Origin: Ophioceras dolichostomum
Taxonomy: Eukaryota > Ascomycota > Sordariomycetes > Magnaporthales > Ophioceraceae
Direction of reading: 5' to 3'
Length of the DNA stretch: 64,000 bases
Assembly: GCA_003049485.1 (NCBI GenBank)
Contig: PYST01000189.1
Location: 1 to 64,000, forward strand
Each line of letters begins with the position of its first letter. The first letter of the stretch is position 1. The notes below the pieces were generated by a model. That model saw nothing but the letters and a program-made list of their open reading frames with translations. It did no database searches and was not told the origin of the DNA. The translations under genes and the position numbers were made by a program. Positions 1 through 10,306 of this stretch are shown here, piece by piece.

Positions 1-248
1 CGAACTCCTGTGGGAGGGCGCACAGTATGGCGATATTAAAGTCCTTTCGCGAAGACGGGACCGGGGCCGCGGCCTCGGGGACTGTGGGCAAAGATAAATA
101 TATCAGATCCAAAGGAACGAGAGAACTCCGCGGTAGGATTTGGGAAGAAGTAATGAGCCAGAAGTTTAGTGGACCCTTGAATTTCTCGCCACGCTGACAC
201 TGCTAAACGCAACTCACCTGAGGGGTTGGAGCAGCTTGAGGACGCCAT
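1..248 (-). CDS. 5' end of a nucleoside-phosphorylase-like (PNP_UDP type) gene, running off the left edge
   Basis: This is a partial gene with two exons visible. Exon 1 is 248-218 and begins MASSSCSNPS. The donor is GTGAGT at 217. The intron ends in a CACAG acceptor at 82, and exon 2 runs from 81 to the window edge. The joined frame gives a short proline/alanine linker and then RKDFNIAILCALPQEF. The pattern D-F-x-I-A-I-L-C-A-L-x-x-E is how the first beta strand of the nucleoside phosphorylase domain starts in many fungal proteins. Those proteins often continue into NACHT or NB-ARC NLRs, or ankyrin/TPR proteins. Only about 37 residues are visible, so nothing can be said about what follows. Function in the cell is unknown; related domains can cleave nucleosides or nucleotides. 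The assignment rests on one motif and a clean intron. Confidence 0.6.
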
Positions 249-1379
249 GGTGAGCCATTATCTCTTCAATACCAACAGTCGCACAACCCGAAGAAACAAG
301 GTAGAAAGATCCGAGTAGAGGGAGGAAAGTCGATACTTCAAGCTGATTGTTGGCTTGGAGGCAACCGGTGGAGAGAGATGATGATGATTATGATGATTAT
401 GAGAGCAGTTGAAACTCTTTGCTAAATACCAGGCAAACAGCTGGATAACACATGCCCCTGCAGCGTATACTAAAGGGAAGAAGAAAGGAAAAAGAGTGAG
501 GGGGATGACACAAACCCTGAAAATGCGAGCCTGAAAGCTATCCCTTAAGCCTCGGAGCCTTCCCTCGAAGCAAAAAGGTTGGTTTCATAGCCAGACTTCA
601 TGCAGCCCATTTTCGCATACCCGACGCAATGTGTGGTTATCAATTGGCCGAGTGCTTCCAGCTGAACATGTCTGGCATCCTTTGAGGGGGCGGAGTGCAT
701 ATTGGGTGGTCAGCTTGCTAAAATTGGCGCAAGGGGTCTGCCCGGGAAGGCTCTCAAAATGCAGTCCGAGAGCAGAGAAATAAAGCGGGCAAAATGATCA
801 TCATATAGAAAAAATATTGAACTGACACGTATTAAAGAAATATTATCTCTCATACATCACTGCCTCCTATCCAAGTCCTCATGTTTTCCATGGTTCTTTC
901 TCGGTGATGATTGATGGTGTTGTTCGTGTTGACTGATGATCACCAATCATCAGAGTTGTTGACCACAAAGCCTCGAGTGACCACGAAGCTCTGGCCAAGT
1001 CACAACGTCAATGTAACAACGGGCGAGCTGAGGAGTGCATGATCGCGCTATGGCCGATCGTGCTATGACAAAGACGTTGGAAACGCAAGGGACTAGGCAT
1101 GGCCTGGAGCATCTTCGAGACGAAGATCAGATAGAGGCCACTGCTCAGAGGTCACTGCTCTTTGCTTTGTATTTAGCTTGTTGCTTCCCCCTCTCACTTG
1201 GAGTGAAGGAGGGAGCCAAGCGATCGTCTCTGTTCTTTGTTCTCTGCTCTTTCATCTTGGTCTTGCTCTTTGAGAGAACAGGACAAGAGACAGGTTGTTC
1301 CTGCATTCACGTTTTCAGCCACCTGCTTGTGATGAGATTGAGCAACCTCCTTTTCTATTCCGCTTGCAAAAGCCAGTCG
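249..1379. other. Intergenic, no gene seen
   Basis: About 1.1 kb between the start of the left-edge gene and the end of the DUF3435 relic. It holds purine-rich and ATGATGATT-like low-complexity patches near 378-400. A plus-strand ORF that begins at 1035 runs antisense through the DUF3435 relic and is taken as a shadow. Confidence 0.5.
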
Positions 1380-3176
1380 TTACATCTGATGCCTTGGCAA
1401 AGTCGCGAGCTCCTTCTCAATCTCAACGAACTCGGGCTTGGTTCTCAATGCCTTTTGTCTCTCCGCTGGGAGGCATTGCAAGAGCTGCGGATTTCGTGCC
1501 ACGGTCAAGCCGCGAAAGAGATCTTTAACGACGCTGCGCAATCCGGAGCCAAAGTAGCTTCCCTGGCCGTCCGTCCCGCTGTTGTTCGGCTGGTAGTGAT
1601 TGTTGTAGGTGTTGGGGTCTTTCTGGCCTGCGTGCTTCATTCTCTGAGCAACGGAATAGGATTGGTCTGTAAGAAGGATTGGTTAGTAGAAGTCAGGGGC
1701 AGAAGAAAAAAGTGCAAATTAGTAATTAACAAAGACCGTGATATACATACCGATCTAATACAAACTTTCCGCTCTAAAGTCGTGGATTATAGGCGGACGA
1801 ATGTATCCAGCACGAACACCCAGAGCCCGAAGACGGTGGCTCAGCGAGTCTGCCGTCTCTATCTTGGAGTCCCTCTTCGAGGACATGCTCTTGAAGAAGG
1901 GCTGGCCAAGAATGCTGTCCTTCCACTGCAAGTGCAGCATCTCGCTTTCTGGTAGCTCCAGAGCAAGAAGAGCTTCGATGGTGTCGTAGTTTCTACGAGG
2001 AGGATTGCCAAAATCGGGAGCATCGCGTTACGGATCAGAGGCAGGGGTCCTAATCCCTCGTACAGCGAATGTTCAGGTCTAAAATTGACATGATCAGAAC
2101 AAAGAATCACACTGGTATTGAAAAGTAAAAACATACCTTTTGTCGGGTGTGTCTGTCATGCCCTTTGCGTCTCGGACGAACTGGATGGCAAACTCCGCCC
2201 GGCCGTGTTCATTACGGAACACTCCAAATTTCATATCTTATTGTCCAGAAACGAGGGCGCCAATTAGCATAGTGTAAAAGATGATTTCCAATCCTCCTGT
2301 AGCTTACCTTGTAGTACAGACCACGACCGGAGCCAGGCCGACATGTGGATTCAATGAGCTCGCCGATACGTGCAGAGGAACAAACCATAGCCGTAAACTC
2401 AGCCCAGTCATAGACTCGCGCCGCCGGCCTGTTATATTCAACCCAGTCGTTCCCCCACAACTGACGTCCAAAATGGTCGAAGTGATTCTTTGTTCCAAAC
2501 CTCCTCGGTCGCTTGCTATGTACCAAACCGATGCTCTTTTCCCGGAGCACGTTGTGCAGTTCGCCGTTGATGAACTACACCGGTCAGCTCAGCTCAGAAA
2601 CGAAGGTGGACATGGACATACATTCGTTACTGTGAGAGTGATGTTTTGGGGAATGGCCTCGTGCTTACGGCGCCAACCGGCCATAAACTGCTCCAAGTAC
2701 AGTATGACGGTCCCACGCGCTGGGTTCGCATCGTTTCCCGCACCATCAATGCCGAACGCAATCTCCTTCACGAAATTTTTCAGGGACTTGACATCATGCG
2801 GGTTGGGGTTGTCTTTGGCGTGGTCCTTAACGTATCTTGATGATTAAACTGTCAGTGGGACGAATAAAAGTCAAGTCTACCGGGAGAAATGATAGGAGGA
2901 TAGAGACGTACTGTTCCCAGAGGCCAATCATGCGATCGTANGTATCTTGATGATTAACCTGTCAGCGGGACAAATAAAAGTCAAGTCTACCGGGAGAAAT
3001 GATAGGAGGATAGAGACGTACTGTTCCCAGAGGCTAATCATGCGATCGTACTCTTTCTGCACCTTGGGTGTGACCTTCTTGAAGACTGTAGAACTGTCGA
3101 TCCCCTTATTACATTGCTCTGAGCCCTTCTTCCTCCCGTTGCGGAAGAAGTCTTGGGCATTTTTCCTCGGCGGCAT
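1380..3176 (-). pseudogene. DUF3435 (FluG-like, tyrosine-recombinase-like) gene, degenerate
   Basis: Pieces of one protein can be read in order on the minus strand. The N-terminus (3176-3022) begins MPPRKNAQDFF and reaches YDRMISLWEQ. Exon 2 is about 2835-2622 (YVKDHAKDNPNPHDV) and exon 3 is 2574-2308, containing CSSARIGELIES. Further blocks at about 2240-1755 include IIHDFRAES, and the last block at about 1665-1380 contains MKHAGQKDPNTYNNHY. The order Arg (ARIGE), H-x-x-R (HDFR), His (KHAG) and Tyr matches the R-HxxR-H-Y core of tyrosine recombinases. DUF3435 proteins, including the captain recombinases of Starship elements, carry this core. The gene is broken. The block ending RAESLY meets an in-frame TAG. 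The frame is lost near 2020-2030 between LIRNAM and DAPDFGNPP. The exon 3 to exon 4 junction near 2240 also does not keep frame with canonical sites. The assembly join at 2941 falls in intron 1. No Starship boundaries were recognised. Confidence 0.7.
2832..3050. other. Contig join: N flanked by a 109-base direct repeat with four differences
   Basis: A single N at 2941 separates bases 2832-2940 from 2942-3050. The two copies are the same segment apart from four substitutions, three of them transitions. The repeat spans an exon end and intron of the DUF3435 relic. The model needs only one copy: the donor of the right copy (3021) joins the acceptor of the left copy (2836). This looks like two contig ends that overlap but were not merged. 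Confidence 0.8.
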
Positions 3177-4065
3177 GATAATTGGAAGCGGCTGAAGTAA
3201 GGAGCAATCACCTCCAGACGGGTCACTGAAGGGAACGCGGAGAGGCGCAGGAGAGGATCAAAGAGTGTCGAACGCTTGAAAGGTAGAGGACGAGTTTCGG
3301 CGGTGGGAGGAAGGAAGGGAAACGATGGGGGGCGGCCGCAATTTCACATAAACGTGCTATTAAAGTGCCAGTCCTCTACAAAAGGTCAAGGGAAGAAGCA
3401 ATAGGACCGAACCGCCGCTGGACGACGCCCATCGTCTAGGAAATGGGCAACTGGGAGCCTGGACTGGGGAATGGAGGGGTGCCAGAAACAGGGGCTCTGG
3501 CCCGCACCCGCGCGCGCCTCCGTCCTGGCGTCGGTGGCCGAATGCCTCGTCCATAGCGGCGGTCGCGTAAAGTTGACAAAATTCGGGGGAAAGGCGACGT
3601 GGTGTTGGTTGGGTGGGGGACGGGTGTTGGCCTGCGTCCCGCTGAAGAGGGCGATTGAGGTGATCAAATCCTGATCATCTCTGAGCATCCCTGAGCGGGG
3701 AGTGACGNTGGGGGACGGGTGTTGGCCTGCGTCCCGCTGAAGAGGGCGATTGAGGTGATCAAATCCTGATCATCTCTGAGCATCCCTGAGCGGGGAGTGA
3801 CGCGGGCCTGAGCTAGGGCGGCGATGCTGTTGTGACTAACCCAAACGGGACGCTTGGCACAAAGTTTTGGTCTCTGACTACCTAGGTAGTGGGCAGGTAC
3901 TTTCGAAAAATTATTTCGGACGACTGGCCGGAGGGAAGTAGAACTTTTGAGAGGACTGGCACGAACTGGGGACAAGAATACCAGAACAAAAAGAGAGAGA
4001 GAGAGAGAGAACGAGCTGCAATTAACTCCCTTATCGTAGCATACCTACCTACCTACCTAGCTTCC
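3177..4065. other. Intergenic, no gene seen
   Basis: Apart from the contig join, this stretch holds a GA microsatellite (about 3990-4010), a CTAC microsatellite (about 4042-4060) and a perfect 12-base palindrome CTACCTAGGTAG at 3878-3889. Short ORFs on both strands have no recognisable product. Confidence 0.5.
3614..3802. other. Contig join: N flanked by a perfect 94-base direct repeat
   Basis: A single N at 3708 separates 3614-3707 from 3709-3802, which are identical. As at 2941, this is best read as an unmerged overlap between contigs. The true sequence probably holds one copy. No gene is affected. Confidence 0.8.
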
Positions 4066-4737
4066 TCATGCCGAATACACATAGCCCACCCCAATCAGCC
4101 CCTTCCCCTCCGTGACCCCAACAGGCGCCTCCCTCATCTCCCTAACCATCTGCGCGACGTCCCTCTGCTGATACTCCCGCCTCTGCAGCTCCCTGCGGTA
4201 CGCCTCCCCCATCGTGGGGTTGTCGTAGCCGTACAGGTCCCTCCGCGAATCCCAGTCGTACCCGCTCTTCGTCGACGCCCACTCATATCCCGGCGTCGTG
4301 TATCCGCTGGACTTCTTCTTGGCGGCAGGCTGTGTTGTTGCCGCCCCGGCTGATGATGATGATGCTGATGGCGGCGAGAAGTAGCTTGTAGAGCCGTCGT
4401 CACCGGTGTGTGTGTGGGTGGTGGTGGTGGTGGTCGATTGGGGTTGGCTAGCTCCGCTGATGATGTCTTCTTGCTCAGGGCCGGCGGCTGGACCGGCTGG
4501 GCCGGCTGGGCCTTCGGAACGGTCGGCAACGGCTGCTGCAGGTGGGTCGTCCGCAACGGCTGCTGTAGGCGGCTCATCCGCAACACCGCCTAGCGCTTCG
4601 TGGTCGTTCCCCACCGTATGAGACTCACTCTGGCTGCTGCTGTACGGGGGTGGGGGGTCGTGATCCCGTTTCAGCTTCTCGCCGAGCTTCTTGAACGCCC
4701 TGGAGAGCCGATTCGAGCCCTTCTTCTGAGCCGTCAT
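4066..4737 (-). CDS. Hypothetical low-complexity protein, 223 aa
   Basis: One open exon of 223 codons beginning MTAQKKGSNRLSRAFKKLGE. The first 25 residues are basic and could form an amphipathic helix. Residues 30-145 are low-complexity (Pro, Ala, Ser, Thr, Gly) with repeated AVADDPP-like and GPAGPAG steps. The last 70 residues are rich in Tyr, Arg and Glu (EAYRRELQRREYQQRDVAQM) and probably helical. No domain, signal peptide or membrane segment is visible. I know of no function. Coding status is supported by the long frame, a structured C-terminus and conventional composition. An ORF overlapping on the same strand in another frame (4134-4586) is arginine/proline-rich and looks like a shadow. 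Confidence 0.55.
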   Translation of the reverse strand: MTAQKKGSNRLSRAFKKLGEKLKRDHDPPPPYSSSQSESHTVGNDHEALGGVADEPPTAAVADDPPAAAVADRSEGPAGPAGPAAGPEQEDIISGASQPQSTTTTTTHTHTGDDGSTSYFSPPSASSSSAGAATTQPAAKKKSSGYTTPGYEWASTKSGYDWDSRRDLYGYDNPTMGEAYRRELQRREYQQRDVAQMVREMREAPVGVTEGKGLIGVGYVYSA

Positions 4738-6134
4738 GTTGAGGTAGCGTCCTCAATCTCTGTTGGCCAACACTCAAAGGCTTGACCGGGGGAAAAGGAG
4801 CAGCGACAACGATGAGGCTCCCTTTGAGGCGCAGGGGTTATCGGGCAGTTCCGACTCCTCCGAGTTGCGTTGATGAACAGGACTGTAAGGTTTGATGGCG
4901 GATGGGATGGGGATGTCGCGGGCGATCGTTGTCTGCCCGCTGAGGCTCCGAGAGGGGGTACCGTACCCCAGGATGTCTTTGTGGATCCGGGGGCGAGCGA
5001 AAATCGTCCACTCAACCCAAATCCAACATCCTCAACCATCCGAAGGTAAGGCTTAGCGTCAGTTTCGCGGCACCTGTCACTGGGTCCTAGCCCAAATGCG
5101 TGTTGCCACAGCTTCGTTTAGAGTCTCCCTAATGGAGCATCATATCTGCAACATTCGTAACCTAGAGAGACGGTTCCATCGCAGGAGCGGCGGCTCGAGT
5201 GAAAGCCTCCAGTGCCAGTTGCAGTACTCGCATGCATGTGTGGTGGGTGGCTGTGGAAGGTAGGTTGGTATGTCGTGCGACTGTAGTGTCCCGATCTTGA
5301 GGCTCTCATTCGAGGCTCTCGAGAAGCCAAGTCCCACTCACTCGAAGATGGAGCTGAGGCGATGCCCTCGCTGAGAAAAGGATCGGCTCTGGAAGGGAAT
5401 GTCGAGAGCCCAACTGCGACGTTGCAGGACCTGTTGGCCCAACGAGCGGATTCGGCAGTACTCTCTGAAGTTAGTCTCTTGTGGGGGAGTTCGATTGGCT
5501 GCTATGACACTATCTGTTGGGAGCCTTGATATGCCATCTTGAACATATGCAAACTCGCTTCAAGTTGGGATGCTCGACGTGTAGACGCATCTCCGACCAA
5601 TAACGATGGATGGATAGGACGACTCAGCCTGCTGAAAAGTCCGCCTAGGTAAGTGCCTCAGCATTGTGAGGGCTGCCCCAGATGCCTTGCCAGCGAATGC
5701 GCAGTTGTGTCGCCTGCAGGAATACAAAAGAGGATGTCTGTCGGCGGTCTCCCAAGAAAGTGCACATTTATGCGTGGTGTGTTGTAGTCAGGCGTCCTGG
5801 TATATGCCAACATATCTGTGGAAGTGGTTCGCGGTGAGGCTTGGAGCTAGCGATTCAAATACGATATAAGTTGGGTAGATCGTCTGCCCTCTCTTGAGCT
5901 AGAATTGTCGTTAACCCTCAAGGCCCCCTGCACCTCAAGGCATACTAGGCTGCTTTTCGCAGTGCAAATCCCCTCGACGAATCTCGTTCTAGCATCTCCC
6001 TAGTCTCCTTGCTTCACGGATTCTGACATACACGAGTCACCTTGGTACTTCTTCTATTTTGGCCTCTCTTTAGCTTCTATGAATCATCATCGTCATCAGA
6101 ATCGTCATCAGAATCATCATCAGAATCATCAGAG
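4738..6134. other. Intergenic, no gene seen
   Basis: About 1.4 kb with only short ORFs. At 6087-6130 there is an imperfect CATCAGAAT repeat just upstream of the next start codon. Read in frame it would add a Glu/Ser run, but it is taken as 5' leader. Confidence 0.5.
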
Positions 6135-6984
6135 ATGGCTGTCAGCATTGGCGTCTGGGACATGGTGATGCTCATCCAGCTCCTAGAAGGAGTCACACAG
6201 CATCTGAAGGAAGCACCCGACGACTACCGCCGCGCTGTGGATACGTTCGAAAGCTTTGTACTACTCGCCAGGCATCTCGAAGCCCATGCTCCGACAGGAG
6301 ACAGTGATGCGGCATTAGCCTTCCATAGCCTTCGCCAAAAGATTGAAGAGGTTCTAACGACATATTTCAAGAAGCTAGAGCTTTTCGAGGATTACCTTGG
6401 CGATGGGCGCATCGAGGCGAACCAACTCATGGAGATGGTTGCTCGGATCGGTTGGGCCCGTCATCGCAGAACCGTGGAGGATCTCCAGCAAGAGCTCGAT
6501 AGGCTCACAAATCGGATAGGCACCGTGGCGGCCGTTTCTGCGGCGGCGCGGCCTCCTCCGGGCTTCTGGCTTGAGGATGCACGTGGACGGAGGAGTCGGA
6601 TTGCCTTCGACAAAGTGCCGAACTGGGAGGTGAGTAATCCCTCCGAACAAGGCCCAAGGGTTTCGAGGATGCCCAAGAGGTGACTAATGCATGCCAGTGT
6701 CATGCCAACAGGATCTGCATTGTCACATCGTCTCGATCTTCGACGGACGGCCTGGTCTCACGGCGGTCAAGAACAGGTCTTATCTCTTGCATAATGCCAC
6801 GACCGACAGGGCCGTGCTGCAGTTCAGTCCCTACCGAGGGAATCTCTGCGACGTCATCCACGAGAATGACGTCGTAAGGATGAGCGTGGTATTTCCCCAC
6901 GAATCATGGCATGACACCGTCTGCCCCAAATGCGAGGAGAAATGGCCAGCGAGGGACCGATCCTACGCCAGGGTGACGTGGTAG
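6135..6984 (+). CDS. STAND-type N-terminal helical domain plus ubiquitin-like domain protein, 255 aa
   Basis: Exon 1 is 6135-6629 (donor GTGAGT) and exon 2 is 6712-6984 (acceptor CCAACAG, branch-like GACTAAT). The join keeps frame: NWE then DLHCHIVSIFDG. The start was placed at MAVSIGVWDMV because fungal relatives begin MAVSFG- or MAVGFG-like. The upstream in-frame ATG at 6042 would add a Ser/Glu repeat. Residues 1-130 are helical, the type of N-terminal domain seen in fungal NLR-like and related proteins. From about residue 143 (PPPGFWLEDARGRR) to the end is a ubiquitin-like fold of the kind with F-x-L-E-D-x-x-G-R-R and a following V-K-x-x-x-Y strand. The protein ends with a CPKC pair. The fungal family is common and its role is unknown; a signalling adaptor is an inference only. 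Confidence 0.7.
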
Positions 6985-8165
6985 GACCCGCCCAGTCGCC
7001 GAACAGCTTTTGTTTATTGATGTATCCCCGCTCACAATTTATCGTCTCCGCGAGCAGCTCCAACTGTGGCCTCTGGGTTCATTTTCTGAACTCAAATGAT
7101 GATGCGCCGGACGGCATCACGCAGCTCGTCCTCGACGACATGACCCTCATGAGAGGTCCAGCGATCGTGGACGAGATCAACGAGGATGTCTTCGGCGCCG
7201 AGGGAGGCCAGGACAAAATCAGGGGCTCGCTTGCCCACAGCATCCCTATAATCGACGCTGCCGTGATCGATGATGCTACCGGGATTGCACCGAGCATCGA
7301 GGACTTCAAGCGAGTCACCCTATGTGTGACGCGATGGCCAGATCTCGCAGACACCCTGCAGGCCTGGTCGAAGACACAGGGCCGAGCCTCTGAGTTGGTC
7401 GCAGACGTCAATCGTCTGGCGGCGCAGGTCCAGGAGGCTAGGTCCCCACTGGAGACGGCTGAAACGCTTCTCCAGTTCGAGCCGGGCTTGTTCCGGATGT
7501 TTCTGGAAGCCATGGTTCCCAGATGCCAGAAGCGAGAGCCGGGCCTCAGTGAGAGCCTCTGTCGAACTCTGCAAAGCCACGCACGAGACGCCCACAACTC
7601 TGCTCGCACAAGACCACTGGACCGAGACTCCGTCAAGGCTAGATGTTTCCTATGGCTCATCAAGGACGCCCTCGAAGCCGACTCCTTAGTTCTGGGCCGT
7701 TGCGCGCAGCTTGCTCGTTGTTTATGCGAGTTCCTCTTCGGCCCTGCGCTCAATATCCCGAAATCAGGGCTGTTCGAGAAGGCCTTCAAAACCCTCTTCA
7801 TACCCCATCTCGTCATCTTCAGAGCCATGGAGTTTGTCCGCGAGGGCGCACAACATCTCATCATCAGCAATCGCCCCCGTGCGCCGTTCGCATTGGTCGC
7901 CTTTCTGTTGCTCCTGAGCAACTCCCGGAGTCTCTGTCTGGAGCATGCAGTGAGGGGCAGCTTGGAGGGCCACAAGTTCGACCAGTGTGATCTCGGTCTT
8001 CCCGTTGTCGAGAGGTTGATAGAGCGGAGCACTCATACTGGAGACAGATGGTCGGCGGCCTTCCGGAAGTTCTTGGAGTCGGTCATCGAGGCCGGCGGCA
8101 CGCAGTTTGTCGCTCCACAGAAGTTCTTGCCATCATCCGAAGACTCGGCCTCGCTATTGTTCTAG
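6930..8165 (+). CDS. Orphan protein of about 340-410 aa
   Basis: A long open frame on the plus strand that starts inside the last 55 bases of the preceding gene in another frame. The true start is probably later: in-frame ATG codons lie at 7020 and 7140, or the gene begins with an exon I cannot place. The product is mostly helical, with LVADVNRLAAQVQEA, FRMFLEAMVPRCQKREPG and FALVAFLLLLSNSRSL segments. The last is hydrophobic but flanked by charged residues, so I would not call it membrane-spanning. I do not recognise a family. A 317-codon ORF on the opposite strand (7079-8032) covers the same bases, but its Arg/Ser-rich content is typical of a shadow. Both genes of this pair might belong to one transcript; the sequence does not decide it. 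Confidence 0.45.
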   Translation: MRGEMASEGPILRQGDVVGPAQSPNSFCLLMYPRSQFIVSASSSNCGLWVHFLNSNDDAPDGITQLVLDDMTLMRGPAIVDEINEDVFGAEGGQDKIRGSLAHSIPIIDAAVIDDATGIAPSIEDFKRVTLCVTRWPDLADTLQAWSKTQGRASELVADVNRLAAQVQEARSPLETAETLLQFEPGLFRMFLEAMVPRCQKREPGLSESLCRTLQSHARDAHNSARTRPLDRDSVKARCFLWLIKDALEADSLVLGRCAQLARCLCEFLFGPALNIPKSGLFEKAFKTLFIPHLVIFRAMEFVREGAQHLIISNRPRAPFALVAFLLLLSNSRSLCLEHAVRGSLEGHKFDQCDLGLPVVERLIERSTHTGDRWSAAFRKFLESVIEAGGTQFVAPQKFLPSSEDSASLLF

Positions 8166-8409
8166 AATATCCAGCCAGGCAGCACCTTGGAGGATTTTTT
8201 TCACCTACTTTTCCATGGTGTTCAGTGTCACTGTCTTCTTCTTTCATCAACTCATTGTGGTGCTAGGATAAGCTCGGAAACAGTAACATGCAAGTTTCGC
8301 TAAGTACGGGTATGTTGCCTAGAGAGTGAATGGCAAGAGGCTCAGTTTGTGGTCGTCGCTAGAGGGGAAACTAAAAGAGAACAGTCAGAAGACAAGAAAG
8401 GGGAGGCAC

Positions 8410-10306
8410 TCACTTGAACCAAGACAGCAACTGAAACATGCTCGCCTTCGGCGTCCTCGTCAAGTCCGTATAATTCACACACTGCAGTCCAAACCTGGGC
8501 GTGAACCCCTGGAACCACTCAAAGTTATCAAAGATGGCCCACGCGTACGCGCCCGTCACGTTGACGCCGTCCACCACCACGGCGGCGAGCACGGCGTCCA
8601 GGTACGACTGGATATAGTCCGCCCTCCGCAGGTCCCACAGCGCGCCTGTCAGTGACGCGAACTGCGACTCGAACGGCTCGGCAAATCCGAACTCGGAGAT
8701 CTCGATCTCGTTCACGGCCGGGAAGTACTCCTTCGTGATGAAAGACAGGTACCGCCGTATCCCGCCGGGGGCACTCGTCAGCCAGGACACGGTGGGGTCG
8801 GCCGCGGGGCCGAGGGGAAAGCCGCCGCCGTTTTGTCCGGACAGGGCGTTCGAGCCGCTGCACTCGGGAAAGGAAGGGTGCGAGGTGTTGGAGACGCACG
8901 CGGAAAACACGCTGGCGTTGAGGCCGTAGGCCGTGTAGGTGGTGTAGCCGTCGAGGGCGTAGAAGTCGCACGACCCCCTTATGAGCGCCTTCTCGTCGTC
9001 CGTGAACCTGGGCAGCAGGTCTTCTTTGTTTTCGCCGCCGCCGCCACGCAGGGTCTCCCGCAGCGTGGCCGGGTAGTCGCCGTCGTCCGTCCAAGGCCCC
9101 CCGAACCAGCCGATGGAGAAATCGAACTGGCGCCGGCGGGCAGCGAGGTCGGCGGGGGAGGAGGCGTTGCGCGCCTCGTAGTAGTTGCCCGAGTTCTTGA
9201 AGGTGATGCGGCCTGTGCCGTTGAACTCGCCGTGGTACCACTTTGCCACCTTGGCGTGCGCCAGGAGCGTGTGGTGGCCGCAGAGGAAGCGGGATTTCTT
9301 GCTGCTTGTGATGTTGTTGCTGAAAGGGGGGAAGAAAAGGGGGAAGTACTCAGTCAGCACCTAGCCCTTGCATATTGTGTGGGCAAGTATTAGGGCAAGA
9401 ATGAGACGGTGCTCACTATGCGGGATAGTACCTCCCAGCTGGATAGCTAGGGAACTGCCAGTTGCAGTACTGCGGCTCGTTGATGGTGAACCAGGTCTTC
9501 ACCCACGGGTCGTACCGCGTGATCACGAACTTGGCGTACTCGAAGAAGTCGTCGATGATCTGCCGGTCCGTCCAGGCGCCGTACGCGTTGAACAACGCGA
9601 GAGGTGTGTCCCAGTGGAATAGTGTGACAACGGGTTCGATCCCGTTCTTCACCAGCTCCTGGATCACGTCGTCGTAGTGAGCCACCCCGGCCGCGTTGAC
9701 GCCTGGGTCGGCCGTTCCGAAGGGGAATATCCGTGGCCAGCTGATGCTGGGGCTGAAGCTTGGGATGCCTAGCCCACGCAGCCGAGCAAAGTCCTGCTTG
9801 TAGAGGTAGTAGTGCTGCGCCGCGACGTCGGCGTTCGTGTCGTCGCCAATCAGGTTCGGCACCCTATGAGTAAGGAGATCCCATATCGATGGTCCTTTGC
9901 CCTCGTCCTTAGCGGCGCCTTCGATCTGGTACGCGCTGGATGAGACTCCCCATTTGAAGTATGGCGGGAGCTTGGCGTCCGCTAGACTCGGCTCATAGGA
10001 TGGGACGAGAGGATGTATTGGGCCGGGCTGTGGGTAAGCGGAGGGCTCCGGAGTCGGTGTCACCGTGGTGGTGATCGGGCCTGTTGATATTGGACCGACT
10101 TGATCCCACAGGAACGCGAGTGCCTGGTCCGAGAAGTCCGTGTACTTAGCATATGTCGTAGCGGGCGCCTTGGCGTTGAAACTCCGGGTCGAGATGGAGC
10201 TCCTCGTTGCCGCGCTCGAGCTCGCAGCCTGACTTTGGCTCTGGCCCTGGCAGAGCGCCACGGACAGAGCCTGAACGAGAAGCAGCGAGCGCTTTGGAGG
10301 ACCCAT
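8410..10306 (-). CDS. Secreted GH1 beta-glucosidase, 599 aa
   Basis: Exon 1 is 10306-9417 and exon 2 is 9319-8410. The donor is GTGAGC at 9416, the acceptor CAG at 9320, and the frame reads PAY then NNITSSKK. The start MGPPKRSLLLVQALSVALC gives a signal peptide; an upstream in-frame ATG at 10441 would spoil it. A Ser/Thr/Pro-rich linker precedes the (beta/alpha)8 domain, which opens with FKWGVSSSAYQIEGA. The acid/base Glu is in TINEP. The nucleophile is in ISEFGFAEP, where most GH1 enzymes have TENG. The motif AYAWAIFDNFEW near the C-terminus is also typical. The enzyme is expected to hydrolyse beta-glucosides outside the cell or in the wall. The stop follows WFK directly. A GTGAGT overlaps it (8411), so a further short exon is possible but unproven. 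Confidence 0.9.

Noticed and set aside
1035..1955. 306-codon plus-strand ORF
   Set aside because: It runs antisense through the DUF3435 relic, whose minus-strand reading gives a recognisable family; the plus product has no domain.
3614..3802. True tandem duplication
   Set aside because: The copies abut a single N and are identical, which fits an assembly join better.
6042..6134. N-terminal Ser/Glu extension of the ubiquitin-like protein
   Set aside because: It derives from a CATCAGAAT repeat in the leader; relatives start at the MAVSIG-type Met.
7079..8032. 317-codon minus-strand ORF opposite the orphan gene
   Set aside because: Arg/Ser-rich with no domain; typical shadow of a GC-rich coding strand.
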